DNA of 64,000 nucleotides, taken from positions 2,873,840 through 2,937,839 of the forward strand of contig NC_019780.1 of assembly GCF_000317615.1 (NCBI RefSeq). Reading direction: 5' to 3'. This document shows positions 38,201 through 48,600 of the stretch, one piece after another. Position 1 is the stretch's first letter. Every line of letters starts with the position of its first letter. The notes under the pieces were generated by a model, which was not told the origin of the DNA, did not search any database, and saw nothing but the letters and a program-made list of their open reading frames with translations. This stretch comes from Dactylococcopsis salina PCC 8305. Its GTDB lineage: Bacteria; Cyanobacteriota; Cyanobacteriia; Cyanobacteriales; Rubidibacteraceae. A program made the translations under genes and the position numbers.

Positions 38201-41200
38201 TGCTTGGCCAGTGGATATCACTCAAACTGGCAATAACTTACAACTATCTGGCTTTTTTCTGAATAGTGCTGGAGAAGGCACCGGAAGTCTTACTGATAAT
38301 AACCTTACTGCTACCCTTCCCTTAGAATTTGATTCAGGGGCGACAGGAATCGGAGAACTGACCGGTACTCTTAACACCGAAGGCACGGAAATTGAAGGGG
38401 AAATCTTATTCTCCTCAGAAAATCTAGATAGCACCGCAACCATTCCCTTTACTTTGCTCAGTCAAGCTCCTCCTGGAGGGGATGATGAAATTACTGGTGA
38501 TGAAGGAAACAACGTTTTAGCTGCACGCAGTGGAAATGATACCCTCAGAGGTTTGGGCGGTGATGATATTCTTCTTGACTCCTCTGGAAATGACAGATTT
38601 ATTGGCGGCCCTGGCGAAGATACTGTTCTCTATGGGGGAACTTTTTCGGACTACAATTTAATTCTAGAAGGAGAAGGATTCACCATTGAAGACTTACGCA
38701 ACGTTGATAATAATGAGGAAACTGATACGCTCGAAGGGATTGAAGAGCTCTTCTTCTCGGAAAGTGATGAAACTATTACCTTAAATCCAGTAGTAGAGTT
38801 ATCCCTTGACCCCACCGAGGGGAGTGAAGCTGACCAAACTACGTTTACTCTCACAGCAACCGCTTCCCAAGCTGTTTCAGGAGAACAAACTGTGGAGTTA
38901 GCCCTCAGCGGCGGTGCCGATGCTGATGACTTTGCTGGTGAGCTTCCCACAACCATTACCCTTGCTGATGGGGAAACCACAGGCAGTGTGCAAGTAATGG
39001 TGAACGATGATGAAGTGGTCGAAGAAGACGAAACCGCAACCTTTACGATTTCTAATCCCAGTAATGGTCTTGCGTTAGGAGACACTGTCGAAGCCTCCGG
39101 CGCGATTATAGATAATGATGAACAGGTTAACCCTCCCTCCTCCTTTCCCGCCGTGTTGGAACTCTCCTCCTTAGATGGCAGCAACGGCTTTACCCTCAAT
39201 GGGGTTGATGAGGATGACGATTCAGGTGAATCCGTGAGCAGTGCGGGGGATGTCAATGGCGATGGGATAGATGACCTGATTATTGGGGCAGATGGCGCCG
39301 ACCCCAATGGTGACGACTCTGGAGAGAGTTATGTGGTGTTTGGGGACAGTTCTGGCTTTCCCGCCACAGTGGAACTCTCTTCTTTAGATGGCAGCAATGG
39401 CTTTACCCTCAATGGCGTTGATGAGGATGACTTTTCAGGTTGGTCCGTGAGCAGTGCGGGGGATGTCAATGGCGATGGCATCGCTGACCTGATTATTGGG
39501 GCAGTATTCGCCGACCCCAATGGTGACGACTCTGGAGAGAGTTATGTGGTGTTTGGGGACAGTTCTGGCTTTCCCGCTACGGTGGAACTCTCTTCCTTAA
39601 ATGGTGGCAATGGCTTTACCCTCAATGGGGTTGATGAGCTTGACTTTTCAGGTGGTTCCGTGAGCGGGGCTGGGGATGTCAATGGCGATGGCGTAGATGA
39701 CCTGATTATTGGGGCAAGTTTCGCCGGCTTTAATTCTGGAGAGAGTTATGTGGTGTTTGGCCGCGCGACTAATAACGAAAACACGAACCGCCCGCCAGTC
39801 TTCACTTCTTCTGCTACTGTAGAGGTTGCGGAAAATACTCTCAATGTCCTCACTGTCACCGCCAATGACCCCGATAACGATACCCTCACCCTCTCCCTCA
39901 CCGGTGGCGATGACCAAGGATTATTTACGATTAATCCTGATACAGGAGAATTAGAGTTTAATAATCCTCCCGACTTTGAGAACCCCCAAGACAGCAACAG
40001 CGATAACACCTATCAACTCCAAGTCCAAGCCGACGACAACAATGGCGGAACCGCCACTGAAACCCTAAATATCAGTGTCAGTAATAGCAATGAAGCACCA
40101 GTTGCCGAAAATGACACAGCAACTACCACTCAAAATACAGTTCTCACTTTCAATGCAAGTAACGGTCTGTTAGGGAATGACAGCGATCCAGATAGTGATT
40201 CTCTTACTATCAGTACGGTAGAAGGAGAAGAAGCCAACGTCGGAACTGAGTTTGAACTTAACTCTGGTGCGTTATTAACCCTCAACGCTGATGGCAGTTA
40301 TGAATATGATCCTAATGGTGCATTCCAGAGCTTGAATGATGGGGAAACCGCAACCGACAGCTTTACCTATACCCTATCTGATGGCAACGGTGGAACGGAT
40401 ACTGCAGAAGTAACGATTACCGTTAATGGTCTATCTGATAATCAACCGTTTTCCAACATCGCAGGAGAATGGCAGTTCATTTCCCCAGAAGACTATTTGT
40501 TTGAACCTGGGATTGGATTTACGGGTGGAGAACCTGCTTTTGCGACCCCTGTAATCATTATTCAAAATGGTAATGAAGTGGAAATTTCGGGAATAGGTAC
40601 GGAAACTGGAGTCGGAACAATTGATCGTCAACAACTTATTGCAACTATTCCGATCGCGGTTGAATCCGATATTGAAGCAACTGCTGAACTCTCTGCTACC
40701 TTAAATGAAGGAGAAACCACAATTGAGGGAGAACTATTATTTTCCTCACCCACTCTCGACAGCACCGCGTCTATTCCCTTTACTCTGTTGAGTCAGGATT
40801 CTCCTGGAGGAGATGATTTGATTACCGGAGATGAGGGAGATAATTTCTTAGTTTCAGGCGCAGGAAATGATACCTTAAGGGGCTTAGCAGGAAACGATAG
40901 CTTCGGTGACTTTTTTGGCGGGGGAGATGACGAATTTATTGGGGGAGATGGCTTCGATGTTGTTTTCTACACCAGTGGTAAGGCCAGCGACTATGATTTG
41001 ACTCAACAAGATGAAGAAGTTTGGACAATTGTTGACCGACGGGACATTGAAGACAATAACGGGACTGATCGTCTTGAAGGCATTGAGTTGCTCATTTTTA
41101 ATGACAAAGAAATTCCTCTGCCTTTCCCTCAAGAACCCAATGACACCTTAGCCAGCGCCAACAACACTCAACTTAACCTAGAAGAAAACCCGAATGTCAC

Positions 41201-44200
41201 GCTCTCTGGTGAAATTGGAGATAACAACTTTGAAAATCAAGATGTTGATCTCTATCGAGTCACCTTAGCAAAAGGACAGCAACTTAGTGCCGAGATTAAT
41301 ACGGATAATAGCTCTTCTCTCGATTCTATTCTCAGGATTTTTGATCAAAATGGCACAGAAGTCGCTCTCAATGATGATCAGAAAAACGATAGCACTGACT
41401 CTCTGGTCAAGTTTACAGTTGAAGATGCCGATCGAGCTACTTATTTTGTTGGTGTCAGCGGCTTTGACAACAGAACCTATAATCCTAATCTTGAAAACTC
41501 TGGGACTAAGGGCAGCACAGGAGAGTATAACCTAACCTTAACTCTCACTGATTCGCCACTAGAAAGCCCAGTTAACGATACCATCCCACAAGCAGTTGAT
41601 ACAGCCTCTGTCCTTGAGGAAGAGAGATTATTCCGTGAAGAAGCCTTCATTGGCGACAACGCCACTTTTCAAGCCAATAAAGATGTTGATCTTTACCAAG
41701 TTCAACTTCAGCAAGGAGAAACGATTACCATTGATATTGATACCGAAGCCAACAGCCCCCTTAACTTAATTCTACAGGTCTTCAATGCCAATGGCGGGCA
41801 AGTGCCTCAAGGCTTCAACAACAGTGGCACTGCCCCTGATGAACGAGACAACAATGCCGATCCTTATCTCGAATTCACTGCCCCCTTCAGTGGCGCTTAT
41901 TATGTGGGGATTAGTGATGAACCTAACGATCTCTACACTCCATTTATAGCCGAAAGTGGAGTGGCTGCTGGTGCAACTGGTGCCTATCAAATCGAAATTA
42001 GTCAAAACATTGCCGCAGAAGATGCTGCCCCCGAAACGAATCCCAATGACACTCTAGACACAGCTACCTTGATTACCCTGGGTGACCAAGTTCAAAGCAC
42101 AATTGGCAATCGCGCTGACTTTGTCACGGTTCCTGGTTTAGACGTGGATATCTATTTTGTTTCCCTAAATAAAGGTCAGGAAATCAGCATCAGTCTTAAT
42201 AGCACCTCTCGCCTTGACCCAGTTTTACGTTTCTTTAACTCAAATGGAGCAGAAATCGCCTTCAATGATGACATCGGCAGTAGCAACAATTCCTTCCTAG
42301 AGCTTACCATTGAGGAAACTGGGAATTATTACATCGGAGTCAGTGGATTTGATAACAGTAACTACGACCCAGAACAAGAAGGCAGCGGCGCGCCCTTCGC
42401 CAGTACCGGCAGTTATGAACTCACCGTTCAGGAAGTAGGAACTGTCGTCAATGCAGAAGCAGAAACCGAGAATGATACCCTGGAAACAGCAACATCAACC
42501 GGATTAACACCAACCGGATTAACACCAGAGGAACAAAGCAGTTTCAAACAAACCAATGCCATTGGCAATAATCCCAACAATGCCAATCCTGGTTTCGATG
42601 TGGATCTCTTCCAAGTCGAGGTCAATGCAGAAACAGTTCTCACTGCCGATATCAACACCGCGAACTTGGACTCCCTGCTCCATATCTTCGATGAAAATGG
42701 TAACTCCGTTGCCTTCAACGATGATGAAAGCATAAACAGCAACGACTCCTTCTTGGAATTTCAACTCGATGGTGACCAGCAACCCGGAACTTATTACGTG
42801 GGAGTGAGTGGCTTAGGCAACGAAGCCTATAATCCCGAGACAGGAGAAAACCTCAAAGTCGGTGCCATCGGTGATTATGAAATCGAAATCAATTTGGCGA
42901 TCGCGATTCCACCAGAAAATCCCACCAACGACACTCGCGAAACGGCAATCAAAGCTGAACTTGCCAACAACCGCTTTACCCGCAATGGTTTCATTGGTGA
43001 TCACCCGAATGTAGAAACCGACCTTGACTTCTATCAAGTAGAATTGTCTCAAGGACAAACCTTAAACATTGAAGTCAATGGACGCGACTCAGACTTAGAG
43101 AGTTTTGTCGAGTTGTTCAAAAGCGATGAAACAGACAATCTCCTAGAAGAAGAATACGATGCAGGAGACTTCCCGCATCCAGAAGTAAGCATTGAAATTG
43201 AAGAAGATGACACCTACTTCATCCGTGTTAGCGCCTTTGATGATGGCACTAATGACGGAAAAACTGGAGAATATCAACTAAATCTAGGAGTAGAAAACGC
43301 TCCCGCAGCCGCACAAGCCCCCATAGAAGAAATTCGACCCTCTGTAAACGACGATCGTGAATTTACTAACTCCGATCGAGCCGTCACCATTGATGTTTTA
43401 GCCAACGACGTTGCTAACGATGATCAAGGAGTGAATGAAATCAATGACGATAACTTCCCGAAAACCACCGAAAAAGGGGGAACAGTTACCGTAGAAGATT
43501 CCAGTTTAATCTATACTCCCGATCCAGACTTTGCAGGGGTAGATACATTTACATACACAGCAGATAATGAAAGTGGCGGTTCGGATCAAGGAACTGTATC
43601 AGTAACCGTGAATCGTCCCCTAGAAGATTCCACAGTGCAAGTTCTCCTGGACGTGAAACCAGTGCCAGGAAAAGAAGAGCAACTGAATGATGGATTACAA
43701 ATTGGGGAAGAATTTCTAGTTGATGTCCGTTTTCAAGACCTTCTAACCGAGAATAATCCTTCTCAAGCAGTCGTCGCCGCTTATGCCGATCTCATGTTTG
43801 ATCCGCAAGTGCTAGAAGTAGTGGAAAATAATGAGACCGTAGATGATGAGGATGGTCTGGTCGATGGCATTATTCGGAACCCTTCCTATCTAGTAAGCAC
43901 AAAGGGACAGGTTCGTAATGAGGAAGGCTTAGTCAATGAAGTAGGAGGAGGAAATTTGGTCTCTAGTCCAGCTGCCCTTCCTGATGATAACCGTGTCTTT
44001 AGCCTCCATTTCCGAGCCATAGGAGGCGGCCATACCGCTCTCTTAGCTAGTGAAGCCGGACAACGTCGGGATTCGGGGATTAACATCATAGATGGGCGAG
44101 GAGATCAGCGCGATCGAACCAACTTTACAAGAATTAACGCGATCGAACAAATTACCAATCTAGATGGGAATAATGACATCGCCCCGAACTTAAATCTCGC

Positions 44201-45494
44201 CATGACCAATCAGATGGTGACTTTCCAAGAAGAAGGAGTAACTGGTGTTCAAGGGGTGGTGGAAGCAATGGAAGTCAAGGTTGATTTCCAAGACTCAGCA
44301 GGCAATCCCTTGTCAGAAGTGGCAGTGGGAGATACCTTTGAGATTGTTCTCTCAGCAGAAGATTTACGTCCAGAACAATTGGGAGTATTTAGTGCGTTTG
44401 CCGATGTGGTTTATGACACAGTCTTAATAGATGTCAACGAAGCACGCTTAGAAGAGCCTTTTCAATCTCCAGTCATCGACCTAAGTAATGCGATTCAAGA
44501 AGGAGAGGGCTTAGTGAATGAATTTGGGGGGTCTAATTCCAGATTCAACCCAGAGACAGGAACTCAAAAATTTGCAATTTTCACAGCGACGGCTCAAGCT
44601 GCTGGTTTATTGGAAGTTAGCACTAAGGCCGCAGAAGGAGAAACAGCGCTAAACACCCTCTTTGGCATTGATACAGATTTAACGGAAGCCACCCGTTACG
44701 GTGAGAATACTCTGAATATTGTTGGTGAAAGCGTAAAAGGTGCTGATTTAGTGATCACTGAATTTGATGCTGAAATTGACCACGTTTTAGGCGGAGAAAC
44801 CACCGTTAACTTGACAGTAGCGAATGAAGGGGATGCAGCGAGTTCTGGTTTCCAAGTAGAAGTGCTTTACTACACCGCAGACAGTATTGACCAACTTAGC
44901 GAAGAAGAACCACAGGTGGTTAAAACCCTTGCTTTTGATGAATTGGAAGCGGAAAGAGATGTTAATGAACAGTCAGAGGTATCGCTACCAGTGGAAACGC
45001 TTTTAGCTGAAGCCCTAGAGGACGATCCTTCTGTGTTTGGACAAGAACGCCCCGATGATGATGGTGAAGAAGGGTTGTTTGAGTCCAATAACATTGACTA
45101 TCTCGGCGTTCGCATTGTTAATAGTGAAAGTTCTGGGGAAGAGGAGGAGGCATTTGCCAATAATGCTTTGAATGATACGGAGGGAGTTAACATTGATGAT
45201 ATTGCTTTCTTCCCTTGGGATTTTGTGAATAGCCGTGAAGATGGGGTGTTGCCGAATCAAGACGATGAAATTGTTTCCGACAATACTGTCGATTTCAATG
45301 ATGCAACCGCAGTTTTCCGAAACATTGGTGAGGTGATAACGGAAGAGGTGACAGAAGGAAATCGCTTTGGTTTAGATTTAGATCGTATTGATTTTGATCT
45401 AGATGGGGCAATTTCTCCCGTAGATGCGGTGCGTGTGGCTAATCGCATCGGCTATGAAATCAATCCTGATATTTTTGAGGGTGAGATTGCTTAG
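35259..45494 (+). CDS. Giant adhesin, 3411 residues: pseudo-zincin, beta-helix, Calx-beta, RTX, FG-GAP, PPC x5, cohesin, CARDB, dockerin-like
   Basis: ATG 35259 is supported by GGGAGG nine bases upstream. Residues 1-185: zincin-like with EEVGHAID at 114-121 and GDEGAIFSAL. ~190-495: beta-helix/choice-of-anchor-Q (LINSTISGNSA repeats, closing GDAVDLGAVE). Then three Calx-beta-like domains (~500-610, ~840-950, ~1180-1290; NDDEVVEEDETxTFTISNPS). Three copies of an unrecognised ~115-residue block starting GEWQYIS/GEWQFIS (~617, ~955, ~1735) are each followed by RTX-type repeats (GDDLITGDEGDN). FG-GAP/integrin-like repeats x3 of 71 residues lie at ~1301-1505 (AGDVNGDGIDDLIIGA). Cadherin and VCBS domains follow, then five PPC-like domains (~1958-2690), tandem-95-like, two cohesin-like, CARDB-like and a dockerin-like end. 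The last ~2.4 kb nearly matches the two preceding adhesins, but the final residues differ (FEGEIA instead of FEESVG). It is the most diverse architecture in the array. Confidence 0.9.
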   Translation: MVFQSESEVGRTVEELLEDLVFNVRELLIEFADSDQFKSVLSTSFGSDYKQEKVARLRSEFLSGDFLDEIEIEVLPSETLQGALGAYASENNTIYLSQELLVSSPQQANSVLLEEVGHAIDAFLNRSDTLGDEGAIFSALVRNISLSESQLQALETEDDRGTIVVDGETIEVEQATLTVTTADDFTLDDGELSLREAIAQANNSPARDIIQFDSSLSGETITLNNSQLTITSDLIIKGLEAGQITINGGRNNRVFLIDDESFNNSIDVTFSGLTISGGSSDSEDLDRGAGIYNHENLTLINTTISDNSATEWGGGIYNNYTGTLTLINSTISGNSAAFGGGGIFNGGSGGNVTLINSTISGNSVGFSSRSGGITNYGTTTLANSIIANSEGGSDLGGDGEIIIAGVNLVEDGSVTGGSIINEDPNLTPLQDNGGHVPLFNGPVIDAGTNGAIPADTLDLDGDGNTDEDIPFDQRGEGFDRVVGDAVDLGAVEVQGEEVSSVELSLDPTEGSEADQTTFTLTATASQAVSGEQTVELALSGDADADDFAGELPTTITLADGETTGSVEVTVNDDEVVEEDETVTFTISNPSNGLALGETVEASAAIIDNDDDPINIQGEWQYISSEDFFFESGVGFSGGAPAYASPIFIRQTEAQLEFSSVFLNSSGNGTGSITGNNLSATLPLEFDSGATGIGELTGTLNAEGMAIKGEIFFSAEGLEGTATIPFTLISQASPGGDDLIIGDEGDNVLLSGSGNDVLDGGFTGDDDFSDFGGGDDEFQGNSGQDTVFYPDSNFSDYNLTYQGEDVFIIEDQREEDNNGTDVLESIEQLVFDDQTVTLNPVELSINPSEGEEEDETVFTVTITALNPVDGDQSVSLSLSGDAVANDFVEGIPDTITIADGTTTTSVEVMVNDDEVVEEDETATFTISNPSEGLALGETVEASAAIIDNDDDPINIQGEWQYISSEDFFFESGVGFSGGAPSFAWPVDITQTGNNLQLSGFFLNSAGEGTGSLTDNNLTATLPLEFDSGATGIGELTGTLNTEGTEIEGEILFSSENLDSTATIPFTLLSQAPPGGDDEITGDEGNNVLAARSGNDTLRGLGGDDILLDSSGNDRFIGGPGEDTVLYGGTFSDYNLILEGEGFTIEDLRNVDNNEETDTLEGIEELFFSESDETITLNPVVELSLDPTEGSEADQTTFTLTATASQAVSGEQTVELALSGGADADDFAGELPTTITLADGETTGSVQVMVNDDEVVEEDETATFTISNPSNGLALGDTVEASGAIIDNDEQVNPPSSFPAVLELSSLDGSNGFTLNGVDEDDDSGESVSSAGDVNGDGIDDLIIGADGADPNGDDSGESYVVFGDSSGFPATVELSSLDGSNGFTLNGVDEDDFSGWSVSSAGDVNGDGIADLIIGAVFADPNGDDSGESYVVFGDSSGFPATVELSSLNGGNGFTLNGVDELDFSGGSVSGAGDVNGDGVDDLIIGASFAGFNSGESYVVFGRATNNENTNRPPVFTSSATVEVAENTLNVLTVTANDPDNDTLTLSLTGGDDQGLFTINPDTGELEFNNPPDFENPQDSNSDNTYQLQVQADDNNGGTATETLNISVSNSNEAPVAENDTATTTQNTVLTFNASNGLLGNDSDPDSDSLTISTVEGEEANVGTEFELNSGALLTLNADGSYEYDPNGAFQSLNDGETATDSFTYTLSDGNGGTDTAEVTITVNGLSDNQPFSNIAGEWQFISPEDYLFEPGIGFTGGEPAFATPVIIIQNGNEVEISGIGTETGVGTIDRQQLIATIPIAVESDIEATAELSATLNEGETTIEGELLFSSPTLDSTASIPFTLLSQDSPGGDDLITGDEGDNFLVSGAGNDTLRGLAGNDSFGDFFGGGDDEFIGGDGFDVVFYTSGKASDYDLTQQDEEVWTIVDRRDIEDNNGTDRLEGIELLIFNDKEIPLPFPQEPNDTLASANNTQLNLEENPNVTLSGEIGDNNFENQDVDLYRVTLAKGQQLSAEINTDNSSSLDSILRIFDQNGTEVALNDDQKNDSTDSLVKFTVEDADRATYFVGVSGFDNRTYNPNLENSGTKGSTGEYNLTLTLTDSPLESPVNDTIPQAVDTASVLEEERLFREEAFIGDNATFQANKDVDLYQVQLQQGETITIDIDTEANSPLNLILQVFNANGGQVPQGFNNSGTAPDERDNNADPYLEFTAPFSGAYYVGISDEPNDLYTPFIAESGVAAGATGAYQIEISQNIAAEDAAPETNPNDTLDTATLITLGDQVQSTIGNRADFVTVPGLDVDIYFVSLNKGQEISISLNSTSRLDPVLRFFNSNGAEIAFNDDIGSSNNSFLELTIEETGNYYIGVSGFDNSNYDPEQEGSGAPFASTGSYELTVQEVGTVVNAEAETENDTLETATSTGLTPTGLTPEEQSSFKQTNAIGNNPNNANPGFDVDLFQVEVNAETVLTADINTANLDSLLHIFDENGNSVAFNDDESINSNDSFLEFQLDGDQQPGTYYVGVSGLGNEAYNPETGENLKVGAIGDYEIEINLAIAIPPENPTNDTRETAIKAELANNRFTRNGFIGDHPNVETDLDFYQVELSQGQTLNIEVNGRDSDLESFVELFKSDETDNLLEEEYDAGDFPHPEVSIEIEEDDTYFIRVSAFDDGTNDGKTGEYQLNLGVENAPAAAQAPIEEIRPSVNDDREFTNSDRAVTIDVLANDVANDDQGVNEINDDNFPKTTEKGGTVTVEDSSLIYTPDPDFAGVDTFTYTADNESGGSDQGTVSVTVNRPLEDSTVQVLLDVKPVPGKEEQLNDGLQIGEEFLVDVRFQDLLTENNPSQAVVAAYADLMFDPQVLEVVENNETVDDEDGLVDGIIRNPSYLVSTKGQVRNEEGLVNEVGGGNLVSSPAALPDDNRVFSLHFRAIGGGHTALLASEAGQRRDSGINIIDGRGDQRDRTNFTRINAIEQITNLDGNNDIAPNLNLAMTNQMVTFQEEGVTGVQGVVEAMEVKVDFQDSAGNPLSEVAVGDTFEIVLSAEDLRPEQLGVFSAFADVVYDTVLIDVNEARLEEPFQSPVIDLSNAIQEGEGLVNEFGGSNSRFNPETGTQKFAIFTATAQAAGLLEVSTKAAEGETALNTLFGIDTDLTEATRYGENTLNIVGESVKGADLVITEFDAEIDHVLGGETTVNLTVANEGDAASSGFQVEVLYYTADSIDQLSEEEPQVVKTLAFDELEAERDVNEQSEVSLPVETLLAEALEDDPSVFGQERPDDDGEEGLFESNNIDYLGVRIVNSESSGEEEEAFANNALNDTEGVNIDDIAFFPWDFVNSREDGVLPNQDDEIVSDNTVDFNDATAVFRNIGEVITEEVTEGNRFGLDLDRIDFDLDGAISPVDAVRVANRIGYEINPDIFEGEIA

Positions 45495-45608
45495 TTAAGA
45501 CTATATCAAGCGGTGCGATCGATGCTCATGTTAGGTCGCACCTGATTACACTATTTCCTCTATTGATTCGATCGAGCAACCTTTTCTAAATCTGGGAACT
45601 AAAAGCCA
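45495..45608 (+). other. Short intergenic region between two adhesin genes
   Basis: It contains GTGCGATCGATG and GTAGGTCGCACC-like inverted segments near 45512-45542, a possible weak hairpin, and no poly-T tract. The spacing of 114 bp and same orientation allow co-transcription of the flanking genes, but this is not proven. Confidence 0.35.
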
Positions 45609-48600
45609 ATGCAAGCAAATAATATCATCCTTAATGCCGAAGGAATTGAAACTGAACCTAACGATGTCTTTGAGAATGCTGTTTTAACCGAATTGAGTTC
45701 ACAAAACCCAGGTGTCTTTGGTGTGACAGGAACAATTGGTGACAACACTGAGTTGAGTGTGTCAGGGTTAGACGTTGATTTGTACCGAGTTCAACTTGAC
45801 GCTGGTCATCTTTTAACTGCAACGATCGACACAATTGATCTCGAAAGCCCGATCGACTCTTCGATTCTTCGAGTCTTTGATAATAAGGGGAATGAATTTC
45901 TCATCGAGCCTTTTTTTAGTGAGCAATTAAGCAACGGTGAAACAGGAATTGAGTTTATTGCCGATACTAGCGCAACCTACTTTATCGGGGCTAGTGGCTT
46001 CGGGAACGAGGAATATAATCCAATCAGAGCAGGTTCAGGAGGATTTGGCAAACAAGGAGACTACAATCTGAGCTTAGAAGTCACTCCGAGAGAGACTACC
46101 ACCGAAACCAACGACACCATTCCCAACGCGATCGTTCTTGATGAAGAATTAATCTCAGAAGGCTTCTCTACGTCGGAATTCATTGGCGATAATCAAAACC
46201 TAAATAATCCTAAATTAGATGTCGATCTGTATCGCATCTCATTAAGTGAAGGGGAAAGCATCGGGATTGATATTGACACGCCAGATACTTCTGATCTTCA
46301 ACTCATTTTACGAGTTTTTAACAGTAACGGTGGAGGAGTTGCCTTCAGTAATGATAGTTTGGGGACTGGAGGAGTAGAAAGTTCTGACCCCTTCCTCAAC
46401 TTTACTGCTCCCGCTAGTGATGAATACTATATTGGAGTCAGCGATTTCAACAACGACTTTTACAGTGCTTTCACCGCAGAAACTGGAAATGCTCCAGGGG
46501 CAACTGGTTCATATAACATAGAAATCACCAGCACTGATGTTGAATTTGAAGCCTCCGAAGAACCCACTAACGATACTTTACAAACCGCAACTGCACTGGA
46601 ATTAGGCTCGGGTTTATCGGGTGTAGCGGTAGTTGATGGCAAAATTGGCGACCATCCTGACTTTACAACAGTGCCAGGGTTGGACATTGACCTTTATCAA
46701 GTGGAATTAGAAGAGAATGAACAAATTGGGATTGAGGTAGCCGCACAGGCGATTAACTCTCCCCTTGACGCAATTCTGCGGGTATTTGATAGTGAAGGAC
46801 AACAAATTGCCTTTAACGATGACTTCAGAAGCCGTGATCCAGTTATTGGACTGACTGTTGCGAAAGAAGGGACTTACTATATTGGCATTAGTGGAGTAGG
46901 AAACAATGATTATAATCCCAGAGAAGCGGGAACCGGAAGTGAACCCTTTGCCAGTACAGGAGAATATAGTCTCACCATTTTCAGTTTCGGAGAAGTGGAG
47001 ATTGAAGAGGGACCCGAAGAACGTAATGATACCATTAATACAGCAACGGAAACCGAATTAAGCCCCGATCGTCTCGGTAGTTTTCGCACAGAAGCATTTA
47101 TCGGCAATAACAATGATCCTAACCTGTCAGACTTCAGCTTAGATGTGGATTTGTTCAAAGTCGAGTTAGCCGCAGATTCTTTACTAACAGCAGATATTAA
47201 TACCGCCGATTTAGAATTACGATCGCAACTAGATTCGGTGATTCAAATCTTTAATGGTGACGGGGAGTTAATTACCTTTAACGACGATGAAAACGGTAAC
47301 ACCTCCGACTCCTTTATCAAGTTTACGCCAGAAGAGTCTGGAACTTACTATCTTGGCATCAGTGGACTCGGCAATAACGGTGATCCACAAGCAGAAAACC
47401 CAGAACAAGCAGGCTATGATCCCACTGTTGCCGGGAGTGGTATCCCTGGTGCTTCCACAGGGGGCTATATCCTAGAACTCTTCTTAGAAAATGTGCCTGT
47501 AGAAGACCCCACCAACGACACTATAGACGGGGCGGTTATCACTGGTTTAAATCGAGATAGCGCGGGTTCAGTTACCGAATCAGGAATTGTTGGTGATAAT
47601 CTTGAACTCGCAGCCGACAGCTTAGATGTTGACTTGTACCAAGTGGAATTGCAAATCGGAGACGAACTTAGTGTTAACGTCGCAGCGGCGGTTCTCGAAT
47701 CGGAGTTAGACGCTTATCTACGCATCTTTAATGCCGAAGGAGAAGAAGTCGCTTTCGATGACGACTCTGGAGAATTTAGTGACTCTCAACTCACCTTTAT
47801 TCCCAAAACCAATGGCACTTTCTACGTTGGTGTTAGCGGATTTGGCAATATCAACTATGATGAAACTACTGCAGAAAGTGGCTCAGAAGCAGGAAGCACT
47901 GGTGAATATGAACTCACTCTCAACCTGACACCCGGAACCCCTGTGGAAGCAGTTGCAGATGAACTTAGCACCAATGAAAGCATCGTCTTGGAAAGTAATC
48001 TTCTCTCTAATGATTCTGGAGAAGGCTTAGTGATCACTGCTGTCAATGAAAGCACTGATGATCTTGGTGTGGAACTGACTACTGACCAAGGCGCACTCCT
48101 CACGGTAAATGAAGATGGCAGCTTCAGTTATAATCCCGATGGTCAATTTGACGATTTAGAAAATGGTGAAACAGAAACGGACAGTTTCAGCTATATCGTA
48201 ACCGATGCTGTCGGTCAAACGGCTCAAACAACTGCTACTCTCACTATCCTTGGCGTAACCCCCGAAGCTGTTGTGGATGCCATAGCAGATGAATTAACAA
48301 CAGAAGAGCAAACTGTTGTTGAAAGTAATCTTTTAGATAATGATACACCAGCAGAAGCTCTAAGTGTTACCGCAGTGAATGGCAATGCTGATAATTTGGC
48401 AACTGAAACGACTACCCGCAACGGGGCTATAATTACACTCACCGAGGAAGGGAACTTAGTTTATGATCCGAATGGTCAATTTGATGAACTCAATCAAGGA
48501 CAAACGGCAACAGATAGTTTTACCTATTCAGTCACCGATGATCAGGGAAATACCGACCAAACAACGGTAACAATTAACATTGAGGGAGTGACTCAATTTG

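Noticed and set aside
38651-39307. Minus-strand ORF of 218 codons (and a 188-codon one at 37655-38221) inside the 35.3-kb adhesin gene
   Set aside because: Low-complexity Ser/Val-rich translations antisense to Calx-beta and RTX coding sequence; the plus-strand domains are clear.
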